Shown: positions 27,680-36,515 of the stretch, one piece after another
Layout: every line of letters starts with the position of its first letter
Numbering within the stretch: position 1 is the stretch's first letter
Assembly (NCBI GenBank): GCA_022750295.1
Contig: JAKIVZ010000002.1
Span: forward strand, 16,989-80,988
DNA length: 64,000 bases
From: Candidatus Lutacidiplasma silvani
Lineage (GTDB): Archaea > Thermoplasmatota > Thermoplasmata > Lutacidiplasmatales > UBA184
Direction of reading: 5' to 3'
Program-made: the position numbers and the translations under genes
The notes under the pieces: generated by a model
What the model was told of the DNA's origin: nothing
Databases searched by the model: none
The model's input: only the letters and a program-made list of their open reading frames with translations

Positions 27680-28438
27680 GTGATCCGCTCCACGTTCCTC
27701 CACCTCCCCGGGGTCGGCCCGGTGACCGAAGCGGAGCTCTGGCGCCAGGGGGTGCGGGATTGGCGAGAGGTGGACGGGTTGTCGCCCACGGCGGGGCTCG
27801 CCCCGGCCCGTCGGGAGCGGCTCCGCGTCGAGCTCCAGGCCAGCGAGCGGGCCCTTGCCGAACGGCGCGTCGACTACTTTGCCACCCGCCTCCCGGACGC
27901 GGAGCACTGGCGCCTGTATCCGTCGTTCCGGGCCGAGACCGCGTTCCTCGACATCGAGACGACGGGCCTCAGCCCGTACGAGGGGATCGTCACCGTCGTC
28001 AGCATCCACGGCGGGGGCCGGACCCGGACGTTCGTGGCCGACGAGGACCTCGAGGAGCTTCCCGCGTACCTGCGGAAGTTCCAGCTGCTTTCCACGTTCA
28101 ACGGCTCCCTCTTCGACGTGCCATTCCTGGAGTACCGGTTCCCGGGGCTCGTCGTCCCACCGGTCCACATCGACCTCCGGTTCCTCCTCTACCGGCTCGG
28201 GTACTCCGGGGGGCTGAAGCGGATCGAGCAGACGCTCGGCCTCGGCGACCGGTCCGGCGTGGAGGGGATCCATGGGCTCGACGCCGTCCGGCTCTGGGAG
28301 GCGTTCCGGCGTGGGGACAACGACTCGCTGGCGCGACTCGTCCGCTACAATCGGGCCGACACGGTCAATCTCGAACCCCTCCTCGAATTCGCGGTCGGGA
28401 AGCTCTCCGAGCGCCTGTTGCCCCACGGCGGTGTCTAA
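27680..28438 (+). CDS. DEDD-type exonuclease with RNase H-like fold (YprB-like)
   Basis: A 252-aa protein from a GTG start. An N-terminal helix-hairpin-helix-like segment (FLHLPGVGPVTEAELWRQG) is followed by a DnaQ-like nuclease core. The core shows Asp91 and Glu93 in FLDIETTGLSPYEG, then LLSTFNGSLFDVPFLEYRF and HIDLRFLLYRLGY, and finally YNRADTVNL with the last acidic residue. This matches RNase_H-like YprB proteins, which are predicted 3'-5' exonucleases on DNA or RNA. It is convergent with the methyltransferase gene, the two 3' ends overlapping by 4 nt. Confidence 0.82.
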   Translation: MIRSTFLHLPGVGPVTEAELWRQGVRDWREVDGLSPTAGLAPARRERLRVELQASERALAERRVDYFATRLPDAEHWRLYPSFRAETAFLDIETTGLSPYEGIVTVVSIHGGGRTRTFVADEDLEELPAYLRKFQLLSTFNGSLFDVPFLEYRFPGLVVPPVHIDLRFLLYRLGYSGGLKRIEQTLGLGDRSGVEGIHGLDAVRLWEAFRRGDNDSLARLVRYNRADTVNLEPLLEFAVGKLSERLLPHGGV

Positions 28439-29274
28439 GGGACCCCGCCGAGTTCGACCATCTGCGGCGGTAGGATGGCGGGCGCGTCCGGAACGGGTTT
28501 CGCCTCCCGGATCCGGCGTTCGGCGAGCGTGCAGTACTCGAGGGAGGAGTCGACGCTGACGTAGTGCCGCCCGTTGCGGCGCGCGACGGCGCCGACGGTC
28601 CCCGTTCCCCCGAACATGTCGAGCACGGTATTCCCCCGGTAACTGTAGAATTTCACCAGCCGCTCGATGAGCGCCTCCGGGAACGGGGCCGGGTGGCCGC
28701 GGCGGGTCCGTTCCGGGGGGATCGCCCAGAACCCGTCGGAGATCGTCTGGAACTCGGGGCCGGTGATGTCGATGTCCTCCTTCCGTCCCGGCAACTTCCA
28801 CTGTCCTTTCGAGAACACGAGAACGTACTCCCACGACGGAATGATGTGGGGGTTGGATGGGCTCTTCCAACTCCCCCACGCCGTGCGGCGGCCCATCGTC
28901 TGCTTGTACCAGATCACCTCGGTCCGCATGATGTAGCCGAGCGCGCGCAGGTCGTGGGTCAGGTCGTGGTGGATCGGCCGGAACGCCTTGATCGAGGTGG
29001 GGGCGACGTTGAGCGCGAAGCGACCCCCATCGACCAGGACGCGGGCGAGGTCGCGCCAGACGTCCTTCAGCCATCCGAGGTATTCGGCGTGCGCCCGGTC
29101 GTCGGAGTACCCGGCGTACGGGAGACGCAGGTTGTAGGGAGGCGACGTCACGGCGAGATGCACCGAACGGGCGGGGAGGCGTCGGAGCGCCGCTTGGGCA
29201 TCGCCGTGCACGACGATGTCGACCCCAAGCGACGGGGGGGACACCGCCTTGGCCCGGACTCCTTGCGACCCCAC
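28435..29274 (-). CDS. Site-specific DNA methyltransferase (amino-methylating, beta-type order)
   Basis: A 279-aa enzyme from a GTG start. The catalytic motif IV is TSPPYNL (43-49) and the AdoMet-binding motif VLDMFGGTGTVG lies near residue 219, so the order is catalytic motif first, as in beta-class N6-adenine or N4-cytosine methyltransferases. SPPY occurs in both kinds, so the base cannot be decided. WEYVLVFSKG and a GHPAPFPEALIERLVKFYS segment are also typical. No restriction endonuclease is adjacent, so it is probably an orphan epigenetic or regulatory methylase. Confidence 0.9.
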   Translation of the reverse strand: MGSQGVRAKAVSPPSLGVDIVVHGDAQAALRRLPARSVHLAVTSPPYNLRLPYAGYSDDRAHAEYLGWLKDVWRDLARVLVDGGRFALNVAPTSIKAFRPIHHDLTHDLRALGYIMRTEVIWYKQTMGRRTAWGSWKSPSNPHIIPSWEYVLVFSKGQWKLPGRKEDIDITGPEFQTISDGFWAIPPERTRRGHPAPFPEALIERLVKFYSYRGNTVLDMFGGTGTVGAVARRNGRHYVSVDSSLEYCTLAERRIREAKPVPDAPAILPPQMVELGGVP

Positions 29275-29389
29275 CTCACGAACCTGCCCTCCCCGAACGC
29301 CGTTCCGGGGGAATAGCGATTCCGGTCGCCGCTCGGCGACGGTCGCCGACGGGGGCCGTCCTCGGTGAGCCGGGGAAGTTCCGGGAACG

Positions 29390-29397
29390 TCTATACC
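29390..29397 (+). promoter_or_regulatory. TATA box that decides the start of the third GT4 gene
   Basis: TCTATACC is centred 25 nt upstream of the GTG at 29418 but only 12 nt from the ATG at 29406, so the transcript most likely starts at or near the GTG. Confidence 0.5.
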
Positions 29398-29417
29398 CGG
29401 GGGGAATGGGGTCGGGC

Positions 29418-30593
29418 GTGCGACTCGGGATCGTCGTTCCGACCTTTCCGACCGGCGTCGCCTCCTCCGAACTCTGGATGGCGAAGGGGCTCGTCGAGCT
29501 CGGTCACGAGGTCATCGTCTTCTCCTCGGATCGCGCGGGGGCCCGGGACCGGGGGTGGCGCCAGGGAGCTCCTACGGTCACGGACGGCGATGCCACCTAC
29601 CGGGTCCGACGGCTCTCGACGCTCGCCTTCGGGTACGCGGAGGCCGCCGTTCCGCTCCGATTCTCCGAGGTATTCTCCGAGCCGCTCGATGCGTGCCTGC
29701 TGGCCGAAGACTACCCGCCGCTCTCCCAACTCGTGGCCCGGGGGGCCCGCGCGCGGGCCATCCCGTACTTCGTGACGAGCGAGCGGTACGAATCGGCCGG
29801 GCCGCTCCTCGTTCGGTCGAGCGTACGCGTCCTCGACCGCGCGGTTCTCCCCCGGATGTGGCGGTCGGCCGCCGCCTTGACCTTTCACTCGCGGGCCTCG
29901 ATGCGCTACTTTGCCGCCCGGGGCGCGCCGCCCGACCGACTGCATTACATTCCCGGAAGCACCGACACTGGTCTCTTCACGGACGGGCCTCGCGCGGCGG
30001 CCGAGGCCGAGGCGGGATTCTGGCCGGGCGCTCCGGAGCAGGTCCGACTGCTCACGGTCGCCCGGCTCCATCCGGCGAAGGGGCTCGACATCCTGGCGGA
30101 GGCGATGGCCCAGCTCCGGACGACGGAAGCCACCGCGGTCTCCGTCGTCCGGGGCCGTGGCGCCGCCGAGGCCGACCTGCGCGGCCGCGTCGCGAAGCTC
30201 GGCCTCGGGTCGTCGCTCCGCATCGACACGGGATCCACCCCGGTCGGGCGCATGCCGGACCTCTACCGGTCGTCCGACGTCTACGTGCAGCCGAGCCTCA
30301 CCGAGCCGTTCGGGATGGCCGTCCTCGAGGCGATGGCGTGCGGCCGACCGATCGTGGCGTCCGCGACGGGCGGCCTCGCGGACCTCGTCCAGGACGGCGA
30401 GAACGGCTTCTTGGTTCCGCCGGGGGATGCCTCCGCGTTGGCGGCCGCCCTGAACCGGCTGGTCGCCGACCCCCGCCTCCGCGAGCAGATGGGACGGGCG
30501 TCTCGCCGCCGCGCGGAATCACAGTTCGGAATCCGACCCGTCGCCCAGTCGTACGTCGACTTGCTCACGGCGGCCCTCCCTCGTGCGGGATGA
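29418..30593 (+). CDS. GT4-family glycosyltransferase
   Basis: A 391-aa GT-B enzyme. It begins MRLGIVVPTFPTGVASSELW, contains LLTVARLHPAKGLDILAEAM, and has the donor motif PSLTEPFGMAVLEAMACGRP, the standard GT4 E-x7-E site, followed by GLADLVQDGENGFLVPPGD. I place the start at GTG 29418, not the upstream ATG 29406, because of TATA spacing and because the family usually begins right before the first strand. It ends 40 bp from the convergent surface-propeller gene. It is likely part of envelope glycosylation, though it is separate from the 13-19 kb cluster. Confidence 0.9.
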   Translation: MRLGIVVPTFPTGVASSELWMAKGLVELGHEVIVFSSDRAGARDRGWRQGAPTVTDGDATYRVRRLSTLAFGYAEAAVPLRFSEVFSEPLDACLLAEDYPPLSQLVARGARARAIPYFVTSERYESAGPLLVRSSVRVLDRAVLPRMWRSAAALTFHSRASMRYFAARGAPPDRLHYIPGSTDTGLFTDGPRAAAEAEAGFWPGAPEQVRLLTVARLHPAKGLDILAEAMAQLRTTEATAVSVVRGRGAAEADLRGRVAKLGLGSSLRIDTGSTPVGRMPDLYRSSDVYVQPSLTEPFGMAVLEAMACGRPIVASATGGLADLVQDGENGFLVPPGDASALAAALNRLVADPRLREQMGRASRRRAESQFGIRPVAQSYVDLLTAALPRAG

Positions 30594-30632
30594 TCGAACC
30601 CCCGGGGAACCCCGGGCGTCCGATCCGGTCGC

Positions 30633-32369
30633 TCAGGGGTTCGGTGGAACCCTCGGAGGGGGCCGACGCGAACGGATCACGAGGGCCACCACGATTCCCC
30701 CCAGCACGAGCACTCCGACCACCACGGCCACGAACAGTTCGAGGAGACCGGCCGAGAGAGCCGGAGACGAGGGGAGCGCCGTGAACAGGACGGTTTGGTT
30801 CGCCGGGGAACTGCCATTCACGACCACCGAATACGACCCGGACGGCGTGGTGTATCCGGGGGCGGAGAACTCCACCTGGTACGTCCCATTCGCGAGCCCC
30901 AGGACCAAGTTCGTGGTCGAGGCCGAGTCGTTCAGCCCGTTCGCGGGGCCGGAGACCACCGAAGCGCTCCAACGGAAGCCGGCCGGCAGGCCGAGCTCCA
31001 GGAACGTTACGGGAAATCGGAACGGCACGAACGCCACCGCCATCGAGGTCGTGGGTCCGTCGACCCGAATCGTCCCGGAATAGGTCGTGGTCTCCCCGGG
31101 GACGGGGGTGACCCCGTACGAGTAGCTCCCGTTCCACGCCAGGAACCCGATCGTGGACGTCGACGAACTGTTCGATAGGGCCGAGTTGGCCAACTCGACG
31201 TTCCAGGCAGTCCCGCTCGGCAACCCCGTTTCGACGAACGACACGGGGACCAACGCCGTATCCTGGACCGCCTCGATCGCGTTCGGAGGGCGACCGGGCT
31301 CGGTCCCCGGCGCGAGGAGGAGGAGCCAGCCGGAGGCGGGGTCGAGCGCCGCCGGTTCCCCCGGGGCGGCAAGGGGAGCGGAGGCGAACGAGTCCGTCGC
31401 CGTATCGAACGCCCGGGGGGGTCCGTCGTCGGAGCCGAAGTAGACCCAACCGAGGTTTCCCGCGACGACGACCGATCCACCGTTGAGACTGGCGTTCGGC
31501 AGGGTGCTCGTGTTCTCGGTGGTCCCGTTGATGGCCACGATGGGCGATGCCAGACCCAACGTCGATTGGTATCCGGTCTCGTAGATCTGCTGATTCTTGG
31601 GATCGTAGGCGAGGGATGTGGGACCGAGGCCCGAACCCACCGAGACGTTCTGCAGGGTCCAATTCGCGATGTTGACGAGGGCTACACTGCCGCCGGAGTA
31701 CATTCCGGGGGCCACGGTGTCCCAGAGGCCGACGTAGAGGATCCCCGTGCGTTGGTCGAATGCGAGCGTCGTTGGGGACTGCGCGTCCCCGAGGAAGATC
31801 GAGTCGTCTTGGACCCTCTGGTCGATCCCGTTGACCTCGGAGAGGTTGTGGGTCCCGTAGTTCGCCACGAACAGAAGGTTGTCCCGGGCGTCGAAGGCGA
31901 TCGCCTGGGGGTCGCCCCCCACGACGATCCTCGAGGGCACGATCGCGTCCGTCGTCCCGTTGATCACGGTGACTCCCCCCCCTCCGCCCGGTCCGGCACT
32001 CACGACGTAGACGTACCCGTTGTCGGTGTCGAAGACGCTCGGGCCCGCGGACCCGACGGAGATCGGCCGCCCGATCATCTGGCGCGTCGACCCGTTCACG
32101 ACGAGGACCGTGTCGTTGGCGGGGTTGGAAACGAAGAACTCGTGATTGTCCGAATCGTACGTCACTGCCGTCCCATTCACCCCGAGGGCCCAGGGGGCCG
32201 ACTGGTTCGAGTTCGCGAGCGCGCGGAGACCCGCGACGGCGTGCGCGGGCAGGTGCGGACCTCCCGCGCCGGCGGCGGGGACGAGAAGGAGACCGCCCAC
32301 CAGGAGCGGCAGGACCACGACGATCGCCGGGGACTTCCGGTTCCGAGTCGGTCGCCACGCCCGATCCAT
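30633..32369 (-). CDS. Surface protein: YncE-like propeller with two TGLP repeats, C-terminal anchor
   Basis: A 578-aa protein related in plan to the 24519-27611 product. An N-terminal signal segment (IVVVLPLLVGGLLLVPAAGA) is followed by a YncE-like propeller at about 60-360. Two domains then begin VPVSFVETGLPSGTAWNV and FPVTFLELGLPAGFRW, and a helix (LELFVAVVVGVLVLGGIVVALVI) precedes a basic tail. Asn-x-Ser/Thr sites are frequent. The frame is open to 32450, but the ATG at 32369 gives a proper signal peptide. Function is presumably envelope or adhesion. Confidence 0.82.
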   Translation of the reverse strand: MDRAWRPTRNRKSPAIVVVLPLLVGGLLLVPAAGAGGPHLPAHAVAGLRALANSNQSAPWALGVNGTAVTYDSDNHEFFVSNPANDTVLVVNGSTRQMIGRPISVGSAGPSVFDTDNGYVYVVSAGPGGGGGVTVINGTTDAIVPSRIVVGGDPQAIAFDARDNLLFVANYGTHNLSEVNGIDQRVQDDSIFLGDAQSPTTLAFDQRTGILYVGLWDTVAPGMYSGGSVALVNIANWTLQNVSVGSGLGPTSLAYDPKNQQIYETGYQSTLGLASPIVAINGTTENTSTLPNASLNGGSVVVAGNLGWVYFGSDDGPPRAFDTATDSFASAPLAAPGEPAALDPASGWLLLLAPGTEPGRPPNAIEAVQDTALVPVSFVETGLPSGTAWNVELANSALSNSSSTSTIGFLAWNGSYSYGVTPVPGETTTYSGTIRVDGPTTSMAVAFVPFRFPVTFLELGLPAGFRWSASVVSGPANGLNDSASTTNLVLGLANGTYQVEFSAPGYTTPSGSYSVVVNGSSPANQTVLFTALPSSPALSAGLLELFVAVVVGVLVLGGIVVALVIRSRRPPPRVPPNP

Positions 32370-32476
32370 GAACTTCGGCTCCCCTCGGTCGGCAGAGGCA
32401 TGAACGTTTTGGAACGGCACGGGCCGAGAACCTCGTCGGAGGGCGACCAACCTCGCTCACATTCCGCGGGCGGAGA

Positions 32477-32920
32477 CTACGGGCCCGGCTCGTCCGATTT
32501 CGCGGGTCCCAGGGGGGCGGGACCGGTTCCGCTCGGAAGCTGGTACTCGAACACGTACGAGTGCTCGCCATCGACGATCTCGATCTGCATCGCGCCCTCG
32601 AGGCCCTCGAGCTCGCCGCACCCGGAGTCCGGGACGACCACGAGCACGAGCTTCGGCGCCCCGCGGGTCATCGTGCCGCTGTGGTGAAGGACGAAGGCGC
32701 CGGTACGCCCGCCGAGGGTCCCGTTGACCTGCTCGAGGGCCACGTAGGCCGCCGAACCCTCGACATCGGTCATCGCCGTGAGCATCTCCCCGCGGGACGT
32801 CGCCTCGAGGTCGCCGTGGAAGTTCTTGCGGATCGACATGCGACCCAACGTGGACCCCGGCGCCTTGTGCTCGGCCCCCTGCGGCTCCATCTTCACCTCG
32901 AACCCTCCCCTTGCCTCCAC
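32477..32920 (-). CDS. DUF3224 family protein
   Basis: About 147 aa with the DUF3224 pattern: GGFEVKMEPQG at the start, then LGRMSIRKNFHGDLEATSRG, EMLTAM, AAYVALEQVNGTLGGRTGAF and VLHHSGTM, and VVVPDSGCGELEGLEG near the end. These small beta-barrel proteins resemble dihydroxybiphenyl-type or allene-oxide-cyclase-like folds and have no settled function. The open frame reaches 33025, but upstream residues are Arg-rich; the GTG at 32920 preceded by GGAG is the best start, with the ATG just inside as an alternative. Confidence 0.75.
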   Translation of the reverse strand: MEARGGFEVKMEPQGAEHKAPGSTLGRMSIRKNFHGDLEATSRGEMLTAMTDVEGSAAYVALEQVNGTLGGRTGAFVLHHSGTMTRGAPKLVLVVVPDSGCGELEGLEGAMQIEIVDGEHSYVFEYQLPSGTGPAPLGPAKSDEPGP

Positions 32921-33118
32921 CGTCTCCTTCCCCCGCGAGGTCTCGAGGACTCCCCGGCCCCGCGAGCGGTGGCTGCCACGCGCGTGCCGACAAGAGGGTA
33001 TCCCTCGGGCGCGAGTCGACTCCACCGCCCGGCCGCCGCCGACCCCGTTCTCACCGGAACGAGCCGGGAAAAAGACGGCCCGGAAACGGCCCCCGCTCCG
33101 ATTGGAAGCGGGAGGAGG

Positions 33119-33191
33119 TGGGCGCGGCCAGATTCGAACTGGCGGTCTTCACCGTGTCAGGGTGACGTCATAACCACTAGACTACGCGCCC
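33119..33191 (-). tRNA. tRNA-Val (anticodon GAC)
   Basis: The minus strand folds as a complete cloverleaf of 73 nt. The acceptor GGGCGCG (33185-33191) pairs with CGCGCCC (33120-33126), the anticodon loop is CTGACAC with anticodon GAC, and the T arm is GCCAG-TTCGAAT-CTGGC. The discriminator base is A. CCA is not encoded and there is no intron, both common in archaea. Confidence 0.96.
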
Positions 33192-33275
33192 GCTCGGGCG
33201 GCCACCTGAGTCCCGTTCATAGCGGTTCCGATTGACCCGCGTCGTCGTCTCGCGCGGGGGGCGGAAACGGCGGGC

Positions 33276-34838
33276 TCAGCCGTACCCACCGGGGAAGCTT
33301 CCGGAGTCCGGGTGCTCGTTCCAGTGGTAGTACCCCATGCTCTGGCGCTGGGCCTCGGTGACGTCCTGGCGGATCCCCCCCTGGAGCGACCCGTAGGCCG
33401 AACGGATCTGCTCCTCGATCGATCGGGCCCGCTGGAGCGCTTCCCGCACATGGGACGCTTCGAGGTACTGGCTCCCGGCCACCGTCGCGAGGTCGCCCGC
33501 CGTCCGGATGAGCCCGCCGAGCTCGCGGAGCCGGAGGGTGAGGGCGTTGCGGCGACCGTCGTTCGCCTCGGCCCGGCGCCGCCCCTCCCGGATCAGCTCG
33601 AGGATCGCCTCGCGGGTCGCGGGGCGGAGCCGCCCGTCGGTGGCGATCTCCTGCGCCGTGAACTGGGCGAGCTTCAACTGGTTCCCCTCGGTGTCCGGCA
33701 TCGTCGTCTCGAGGAGGACCTCGTAGCCGCCGCCGGCGATGCGCGACCGGAGCGGCGAGAGGATCCCGTGGATGTCCTGGATGTTCGAGGCGGCGACGAG
33801 GATGAAATCGCACGGGACATTGTCGACCCGCACGGCGGCGCCGCCGGATTGCGGGTTCCGGCCGGTGATCGGGAACCGCTTCTCCTGCATCGCGGTCAGA
33901 ATGTGACGCTGGATGGGGCCCAGGTGGGGCAGCTCATCGATGAACAGGACCCCCTCGTGGGCCTCGTGGATCGCCCCGGTGACCGTCCGCTCGTACGGCT
34001 GGGTCCCGAGCTGGGGGTGACCCCCGTACGGGTCGTGCCGGACGTCGCCAAGAAGCTCGGTCTCGCTGGCGCCGGTCGCCATCACGAACGGGTTCCGGTC
34101 GATCTTGACGAGTACCTTCCGCGGGCTCTCCTTCTGGAGCGTCCGCCGGCGTTCGAGCGCCCGCTGGTCGAGGACCGTGATCTTGTCGCCCGCCCTCTCG
34201 TACGCGACGACCTCCTCGACCCCGTTCCGCAGGCGGGTCGTACGGACCGACTCCATCGGGTTCCCGCCGGGGCTGACCGTGAGCTCCAGGATCCCGCCGA
34301 CGAGGTCGCGGAACGGGTTCCCGCTGCCCGCGGCGATGCCGGGGACGACCTGCTTGACGTTGCCGCAGCTCGGGCAGTACCGTTCGGTCGGAAGGGAGTA
34401 GAAGCTGCACCGCGGGCACCGGTACCCCAGCCGCTCGGCGACGGAGGCCGGGGCGTCGGCCGGGGAGATCAGCTCCCCCTCGATCGTCCGGAGCGCCTCC
34501 CGCTCCCGGTAGACCTCCTCGCGGCTCGCGACCTCGACGCTCGGCCGCTCGGGGTTCTCGGGGTTGTGGACGATCCGGATCTCCGACCGGGGCCGTTCGA
34601 GGTGGAGGGCGAGCGCCTGGGCGGTCATCGACTTTCCGACGCCGGGCGGGCCCACGAGGAGGAGGTGCCGGTGCTGGTACGCCGCGATCCGGGCGAGTTC
34701 GACGGCCTTCTCCTGCCCGATCACCCGCCCGAGCGGGTCGGAGGGGATCGGGATGTCGTCGCTCGTCTGGATCTCGTCGAGGCTCGTGAACTTCCGCCGG
34801 GTCGGTTCGCTGGCCGCCGACGGGGACGTCTCGCTCAC
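33276..34838 (-). CDS. LonB-like AAA+ ATPase lacking the protease domain
   Basis: A 520-aa protein with the archaeal Lon ATPase module: GQEKAVELARIAAYQHRHLLL, Walker A GPPGVGKS (63-70), Walker B VLFIDE (297-302) and sensor VAASN. A zinc-ribbon CPRC-x(10)-CPSC (141-158) and about 100 further residues are inserted between Walker A and B. The chain ends after the helical lid in a Tyr/Gly-rich tail (SMGYYHWNEHPDSGSF). The Ser-Lys protease domain and the membrane helices of LonB are absent. It may be an unfoldase or remodelling ATPase, perhaps RNA- or DNA-linked given neighbours tRNA-Val and dnaG. The GTG start has a TATA box 30 nt upstream (CTTTATCTTT). Confidence 0.85.
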   Translation of the reverse strand: MSETSPSAASEPTRRKFTSLDEIQTSDDIPIPSDPLGRVIGQEKAVELARIAAYQHRHLLLVGPPGVGKSMTAQALALHLERPRSEIRIVHNPENPERPSVEVASREEVYREREALRTIEGELISPADAPASVAERLGYRCPRCSFYSLPTERYCPSCGNVKQVVPGIAAGSGNPFRDLVGGILELTVSPGGNPMESVRTTRLRNGVEEVVAYERAGDKITVLDQRALERRRTLQKESPRKVLVKIDRNPFVMATGASETELLGDVRHDPYGGHPQLGTQPYERTVTGAIHEAHEGVLFIDELPHLGPIQRHILTAMQEKRFPITGRNPQSGGAAVRVDNVPCDFILVAASNIQDIHGILSPLRSRIAGGGYEVLLETTMPDTEGNQLKLAQFTAQEIATDGRLRPATREAILELIREGRRRAEANDGRRNALTLRLRELGGLIRTAGDLATVAGSQYLEASHVREALQRARSIEEQIRSAYGSLQGGIRQDVTEAQRQSMGYYHWNEHPDSGSFPGGYG

Positions 34839-34863
34839 GGTCCGATAGAATCAGGGGCCGCGG

Positions 34864-34873
34864 AAAGATAAAG
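34864..34873 (-). promoter_or_regulatory. TATA box of the Lon-like ATPase gene
   Basis: On the minus strand CTTTATCTTT is centred about 30 nt upstream of the GTG at 34838, so this gene has its own promoter after dnaG. Confidence 0.5.
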
Positions 34874-34911
34874 GGCGGTGGGGGCCGGCAGCGCCGGCCC
34901 CCGGAAACGGT

Positions 34912-36282
34912 TCAGTGGGGGGCGGTCGGGGGGGCGGCGTCCATCCGCGTGACGACGCGGACGCTCTCGGGGATCTTCCCCACGGCTCCGATCCGGTTCG
35001 CGACGACGAGACTGATTCCCTTCTCCTGCGCGACGTCGAGGAGCCGCTGGCTGACGACCCCGTCGAAGACGAGGGTCTTCGCCGGCTGGCCGAGGGCCGC
35101 GAGGGCGTCGATCATCTCTTTGACCGGAACCTCGCCGACCACGGCGTCGTCCGGTCCCAGGAAGACGCTCTTCGAGGTGTTCTCGATCCCGCCGAGGATC
35201 CCGAAGTACTTCTGGAGCTCCGGCGAAAGCGGCGCGGCGGGGGGCGGGGGCGGTGGGGGAGGTGCCCGGCGCTCGAAGTCGCGGGGAGGCGGCGGGGGCG
35301 GCATCCGGTCCCGGTCTCCTTCCGGCTCGCGGCGCGGGGGTCGGTCGTCCCGGCGGTCCTCGCGCCGGTCGTCCCGCCGCGGCTCGTTCCGCATCGGCGG
35401 GGCTCCCTCGCCCCGCTCCTCCATCGGCTGGCGGGTCGCGCCGGTCGACTCGAACCCGCTCATCTCGAGGAACTGGTTGATGGGGATCTTGTTCCGCAGG
35501 CACTTGACGAGCTGCTTCTGCGTGAGCTCCTCGACCTCGCTGCCGCGCGGGGCGCGGGCGACGAAGTCGATGTCCATCGTCTGGAGCATCTCGCGGAGGA
35601 TCAGCTCCCCGGCCCGGTCGCCATCGGTGAACACCGTGACGGTCTTGCCGCGGGAGAGGTCCTTCACGGTCTGCGGGACGCTCGTCCCCTCGACCGCGAT
35701 GCAGTTCTTGATCCCGCACCGCAGAAGGTTCAGGATGTCGCTCCGCCCTTCGACGACGATGAGCGCTTCCGCCTGGTCGATGTTGGGCCCCGCGGGCAGG
35801 TGCTCCGGCCCGTAGGTCGTGATCTCGTCGACCTGGAACGATTTCCGGACCGACTCGGTCAGGTCGACGCCGACGCCCTTCGACCCTTCCTGGAGCTTCT
35901 GGAGGATCTCCTTCGCCCGCTCGACGACCTTCTGGCGCTTGGAGATCCGGATGTCCTCGACCGAGATCACCTCGATCTTGGCCCGGCACGGGCCGATCCG
36001 GTCGACGGTCTCGAGCCCCGAGGCGAGGATCGCCGTCTCGACCTGGTCGAGCGACGAAGGGATCGTGATCTCGCCCTCGCTCTTTCCCTTCCGGGAGTCG
36101 ATGTCGACCTCGATCCGGCCGATCCGACCGGATTTCTGCAGGTCGCGCAGGTCGAGTTCGTCGCCGAGGAGCCCCTCGGTCTGGCCGAATACGGCCCCGA
36201 CGACGTCGGGTTTGTCGATGACGCCTTCGGCCATAATTCGGGCTTTGATCTGGTACTTTGCGGCGCTTGGGTCGTTGGTCAT
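34912..36282 (-). CDS. dnaG: Archaeal DnaG-type primase
   Basis: A 456-aa DnaG-like primase. The TOPRIM domain shows VVEGRSDILNLL (Glu178, Asp182) and VFTDGDRAGELI (Asp220, Asp222). The archaeal N-terminus (YQIKARIMAEGVIDKPDVVGAVFG) is intact. Residues about 288-350 form a low-complexity linker, first Arg/Asp-rich and then Pro-rich, before a C-terminal domain that ends with VVANRIGAVGKIPESV. Archaeal DnaG makes short RNA and also associates with the exosome. A clear GGAGG ribosome site (36294-36298) precedes the ATG by 11 nt, stronger than at most genes here. The 36283-36515 gap holds no gene. Confidence 0.95.
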   Translation of the reverse strand: MTNDPSAAKYQIKARIMAEGVIDKPDVVGAVFGQTEGLLGDELDLRDLQKSGRIGRIEVDIDSRKGKSEGEITIPSSLDQVETAILASGLETVDRIGPCRAKIEVISVEDIRISKRQKVVERAKEILQKLQEGSKGVGVDLTESVRKSFQVDEITTYGPEHLPAGPNIDQAEALIVVEGRSDILNLLRCGIKNCIAVEGTSVPQTVKDLSRGKTVTVFTDGDRAGELILREMLQTMDIDFVARAPRGSEVEELTQKQLVKCLRNKIPINQFLEMSGFESTGATRQPMEERGEGAPPMRNEPRRDDRREDRRDDRPPRREPEGDRDRMPPPPPPRDFERRAPPPPPPPPAAPLSPELQKYFGILGGIENTSKSVFLGPDDAVVGEVPVKEMIDALAALGQPAKTLVFDGVVSQRLLDVAQEKGISLVVANRIGAVGKIPESVRVVTRMDAAPPTAPH

Positions 36283-36515
36283 GTTGGTTTCTTCCTCCGT
36301 GGGGGGTTGGATTGGACGCCGCCCATTGGCGGCGTGCGACTCGTTGGAGGACCGACGGAGGCGAAACCTAGCGGTCGATCGCGGATGCGCGGAGCGTACG
36401 ACAGAGTCGAGGGAGGTGGATCATGAGTCGTCAGTCCGTGAGGCGCGGCGACGCGAGGAGTTGCCTCCGTCGGTCTCCGGGAGTCCTTCCAATCGTCGAA
36501 AGGGGGGGTGCGTAT

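Noticed and set aside
35210..35420. Possible repeat or recombination site in the GC-rich tract of dnaG
   Set aside because: It is the Pro- and Arg-coding linker of DnaG in the correct frame, a common flexible linker and not a DNA element.
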